Below are positions 5,366-7,345 of a DNA stretch of 7,345 nt, piece after piece. Each line of letters begins with the position of its first letter. Position 1 is the first letter of the stretch. The notes beneath the pieces were generated by a model, which saw nothing but the letters and a program-made list of their open reading frames with translations, was not told the origin of the DNA and ran no database searches. Origin of the DNA: Thermoproteota archaeon (GTDB lineage Archaea; Thermoproteota; Methanomethylicia; Methanomethylicales; B66-G16); contig QMQV01000070.1 in NCBI GenBank assembly GCA_003649085.1, positions 1 through 7,345 of the forward strand, written 5' to 3'. Made by a program: the position numbers and the translations under genes.

Positions 5366-6136
5366 TTGGCTAAGGAGTTATCGAGGCTTGTCATGGGTTC
5401 CTTGTCAATAACCTCTTTCTTAGTTATATGGGAAGGCGTGGTTAGACTTAGGCTGTTACCTACATATGCTCTTCCTGCACCGACTGATGTGCTGCGTGCT
5501 CTTTACATACATGTTTCATCAGGCGTTCTATTGACTGCCACGTATCATAGCTTAGTGCATTTAACCTTAGGATTTGCTGCTGCAACTTTAATTGCTATTC
5601 CGTTGGGAATGTTGTCGGGGTGGTTTAGGAGAGTTGAGCTCTCTATAGACCCAATAATAGAGCTTTTCAGACCCATTCCTCCCATAGCCTGGATACCTTT
5701 TGCCTTATTGTTCTTTGCCACGTTCTTAGAAGCTTCCGTTTTCATAATATTCATTGGGGGCTTCTTCCCAATATTTACAAATACCTACTTCGGTTTCAAG
5801 AATGTACCTAAAAGCTTAGTTGAGGTAGCTGCTTCGATGGGCGCTAGACAGCATGATCTCCTATTAAAAGTAGCTTTTGGTGCAGCCTTGCCCTCAATTC
5901 TAACAGGTCTTAGGGTAGGCTTAGGTGTTGCTTGGATGTGTGTTGTAGCTGCTGAGATGTTCGGAGCGCCAGGGTTGGGGTACATGATCATGGAGATGCG
6001 ATATCTCCATGATATAGCTGCTGTAGCAGCCTATATGTTAGTCATAGGTGTCTTAGGCTTCGCATTCGAACGGTTAATACGCTTTGCTGAGTCAAAGCTT
6101 CTGAAATGGAGGAAGGGTTTCACATTGGAGGTTTAA
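5366..6136 (+). CDS. ABC transporter permease, NitT/TauT/SsuC type
   Basis: The 256-residue integral membrane subunit forms the translocation channel of the importer, presumably as a homodimer. It shows about six hydrophobic segments (roughly residues 8-26, 58-84, 104-121, 123-142, 182-200 and 218-237). The cytoplasmic coupling loop carries the EAA-type motif VEVAASMGARQHDLLLKVAF (152-171) followed by ALPSILTGLR (174-183), where the ATPase docks. The N-terminal ALPAPTDVLRAL (35-46) and the FRPIPPIAWIPFALL stretch (101-115) are typical of the SsuC/TauC/NrtB family. The start is TTG 5366 with GGTG at 5355-5358, seven bases upstream. The last codons overlap the strong GGAGGT ribosome binding site of the ATPase gene, which begins four bases after the stop, so the two are translationally linked. 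Confidence 0.9.
   Translation: MAKELSRLVMGSLSITSFLVIWEGVVRLRLLPTYALPAPTDVLRALYIHVSSGVLLTATYHSLVHLTLGFAAATLIAIPLGMLSGWFRRVELSIDPIIELFRPIPPIAWIPFALLFFATFLEASVFIIFIGGFFPIFTNTYFGFKNVPKSLVEVAASMGARQHDLLLKVAFGAALPSILTGLRVGLGVAWMCVVAAEMFGAPGLGYMIMEMRYLHDIAAVAAYMLVIGVLGFAFERLIRFAESKLLKWRKGFTLEV
6127..6132 (+). promoter_or_regulatory. Ribosome binding site of the ATPase gene
   Basis: GGAGGT is a strong Shine-Dalgarno match, located inside the last codons of the permease gene and seven bases before TTG 6140. It settles the TTG as the start. Confidence 0.65.
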
Positions 6137-6139
6137 ATA

Positions 6140-6886
6140 TTGCCTGAGATAATCGTTGAAAACTTAGTAAAGAGCTTTGGCAACCTAAAGGTGCTAGATG
6201 GTATTAATTTCGCACTGGAACATGGAGAATTTTTATGTGTTGTGGGACCTTCGGGCTGCGGCAAAACAACGTTGATTCGAATACTAGCTGGTCTTGAAAG
6301 GTCGTATGAGGGGACGGTTTTAATAAAGGGTAAGCCACCAAGCCCTAGAGAACATAACTTTGGCTATGTACCTCAAGACGACGCGCTTTTTCCATGGAAA
6401 ACCGTATTGAGAAATGTGTCTTTTGGGCTTGAAATTAAAGGGTTTAAGGAATCAGAAGCTTTAGCTAGAGCTCGTCAAATCATCGAGCTTGTGGGTCTTA
6501 AAGGCTTTGAGAACTACTATCCTCACCAACTTTCTGGCGGAATGAGAAAGCGCGTTGCGTTAGCTAGAGCTTTTGCCATAGATCCAGACATTTTATTAAT
6601 GGATGAACCTTTCGTAAATTTAGATGCTCAAACAAGATGGATTATGCATAAGGAGCTTTTAGAGATATGGTCTAATCTAAGAAAAACAGCAATCCTCGTC
6701 ACGCACAATGTCGAAGAAGCCCTGTTCTTCGCTAACAAGATATTAATGCTCACAAAGAGGCCAGCTAAAAACAAGCTACTGCTAAATGTGGACTTGCCGT
6801 ATCCTCGAAATAAGCTTAGTAGTGAATTCATAAGCTATAGGGAGAAGATAATTAGATATCTAAGAGAAGAGGTACCTGAAATCTAA
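6140..6886 (+). CDS. ABC transporter ATP-binding protein, NitT/TauT/SsuB type
   Basis: The 248-residue cytoplasmic ATPase powers the importer as a dimer. All nucleotide-binding motifs are intact: Walker A GPSGCGKT at 36-43, Q-loop Q79 (YVPQDDALFPWKTV, 76-89, typical of the NitT/TauT group), signature LSGGM at 131-135, Walker B ILLMDEP at 151-157 with catalytic glutamate E156, a D-loop around VNLDAQT (159-165), and switch histidine H189. Family members usually read LSGGMRQR, and here it is LSGGMRKR, a mild change. The C-terminal tail (about 210-248) is short and lacks a regulatory domain. The start is TTG 6140. The stop at 6884-6886 overlaps the stop of the convergent DUF2099 gene. Confidence 0.93.
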   Translation: MPEIIVENLVKSFGNLKVLDGINFALEHGEFLCVVGPSGCGKTTLIRILAGLERSYEGTVLIKGKPPSPREHNFGYVPQDDALFPWKTVLRNVSFGLEIKGFKESEALARARQIIELVGLKGFENYYPHQLSGGMRKRVALARAFAIDPDILLMDEPFVNLDAQTRWIMHKELLEIWSNLRKTAILVTHNVEEALFFANKILMLTKRPAKNKLLLNVDLPYPRNKLSSEFISYREKIIRYLREEVPEI

Positions 6887-7345
6887 ACTAATGGACATGG
6901 TGTCTTAACAGATAATTGATGCGTTTTCTCTACACCGATCTTAATTGAAAGCTCACTCCTCACGTCTTTAGCCCTCTCTAACAAAGCTTCTCTACCTATC
7001 CTCGTTAAAGCATAAACTGGCATAGAAGTACCAACTTGAAGCATGCAATTCTCAGCTGCCATATTTCTAACATACTTAGACGCGCATCCAGTTACTACGT
7101 CTGAGTTTTCCAAAAGTTGTAATGTTTCATTTCGGCTAATGCCAGTCAAGTGCACGCCAATAATAAGCGACGTGACATGATCTCTTTTAGCCAAACGCCT
7201 TATCTTCATGGCATCATCGGCTGATGTCACCGTGACACCGATACTCTTAAAACCTAAGTTTACTGCTTTTTCAAATCCCTTAAACTGATTAATCTCTCCG
7301 TCACGATAGGGCCGTGAATCTAAAGCTTTAAGCTTTTCAATAACC
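6883..7345 (-). CDS. Methanogenesis marker protein 8-like (DUF2099), 5' end beyond the window
   Basis: The reading frame is open from base 7344 at the right edge to TAG at 6885-6883, giving the C-terminal 153 residues. It continues well upstream of the GTG at 7230, since SRPYRDGEINQFKGFEKAV and NLGFKSIGVTVTSADDA read in the same frame and fit the family. Matches to methanogenesis marker 8 as I recall it include the 'IDQxxG..xAxxLGY.xIAVTV' region (here NQFKGFEKAVNLGFKSIGVTV), the 'ADIVTACASK.VRxxA' motif (here SDVVTGCASKYVRNMA), and 'LQAGxxxPVFALTxxGxxxLLERAK' (here LQVGTSMPVYALTRIGREAL, then LERAK). The family is known mainly from methanogens and its exact role is unproven. Two cysteines in this part, in GCASK and ENCML, are near the putative active region. 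The gene converges on the importer ATPase gene with overlapping stop codons. Confidence 0.78.
   Translation of the reverse strand, partial: VIEKLKALDSRPYRDGEINQFKGFEKAVNLGFKSIGVTVTSADDAMKIRRLAKRDHVTSLIIGVHLTGISRNETLQLLENSDVVTGCASKYVRNMAAENCMLQVGTSMPVYALTRIGREALLERAKDVRSELSIKIGVEKTHQLSVKTPCPLV

Noticed and set aside
7230..7230. GTG at 7230 as the start of the DUF2099 protein
   Set aside because: The frame stays open and family-like upstream to the right edge, so this is an internal valine and the gene is cut by the window.

Overview
The window looks archaeal. Start codons are often TTG, several with a purine-rich or GGTG-type Shine-Dalgarno stretch about seven bases upstream, and the gaps between divergent genes hold A/T-rich TATA-like boxes. 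The gene families (archaeal pyruvate:ferredoxin oxidoreductase gamma subunit, ADP-forming acyl-CoA synthetase alpha subunit, and a DUF2099/methanogenesis-marker-8-like protein at the right edge) point to an anaerobic archaeon, plausibly one with a methyl-coenzyme M reductase pathway (a methanogen or alkane oxidiser). The lineage cannot be fixed from this window; a thermophilic Thermoproteota-type or methanogenic archaeon would fit.

Left part (1-3220), carbon metabolism and small genes. At the left edge, minus strand, an intact N-terminal part of a porC-like gene runs out of frame into what reads as the C-terminal end of a radical SAM (B12-binding type) protein. This is either a real deletion fusion or an assembly chimera. 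A divergent gene for an unrecognised 138-residue protein (440-856) converges on a standalone acyl-CoA synthetase alpha subunit (877-2304, minus). After a divergent A/T-rich gap come a small two-helix membrane protein (+) and a convergent gamma-class carbonic-anhydrase-like protein (2696-3220, minus).

Right part (3284-6886), a five-gene plus-strand run: a small three-cysteine protein of a conserved anaerobe/archaeal family, an HTH regulator with a ligand-sensor-like C-terminal domain, then a complete NitT/TauT/Ssu-type ABC importer (binding protein, permease, ATPase). The first two genes are 12 bases apart. A perfect 6-3-6 palindrome lies between the regulator and the importer, overlapping a TATA-like box, which suggests local control of the importer by the regulator. 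The importer ends tail to tail, with a few bases of overlap, against the DUF2099 gene, which runs off the right edge.

Read together, the genes suggest an acetyl-CoA/acetate/CO2 economy (POR, ACD, carbonic anhydrase) next to a regulated uptake system for a small, probably anionic, solute. The methanogenesis-marker neighbour makes a sulfonate such as coenzyme M or a precursor an attractive but unproven substrate. No RNA genes, CRISPR arrays or insertion sequences were seen, and no gene-free stretch exceeds 300 bases; the longest gap (2305-2434) holds only A/T-rich promoter-like sequence and a short inverted repeat.
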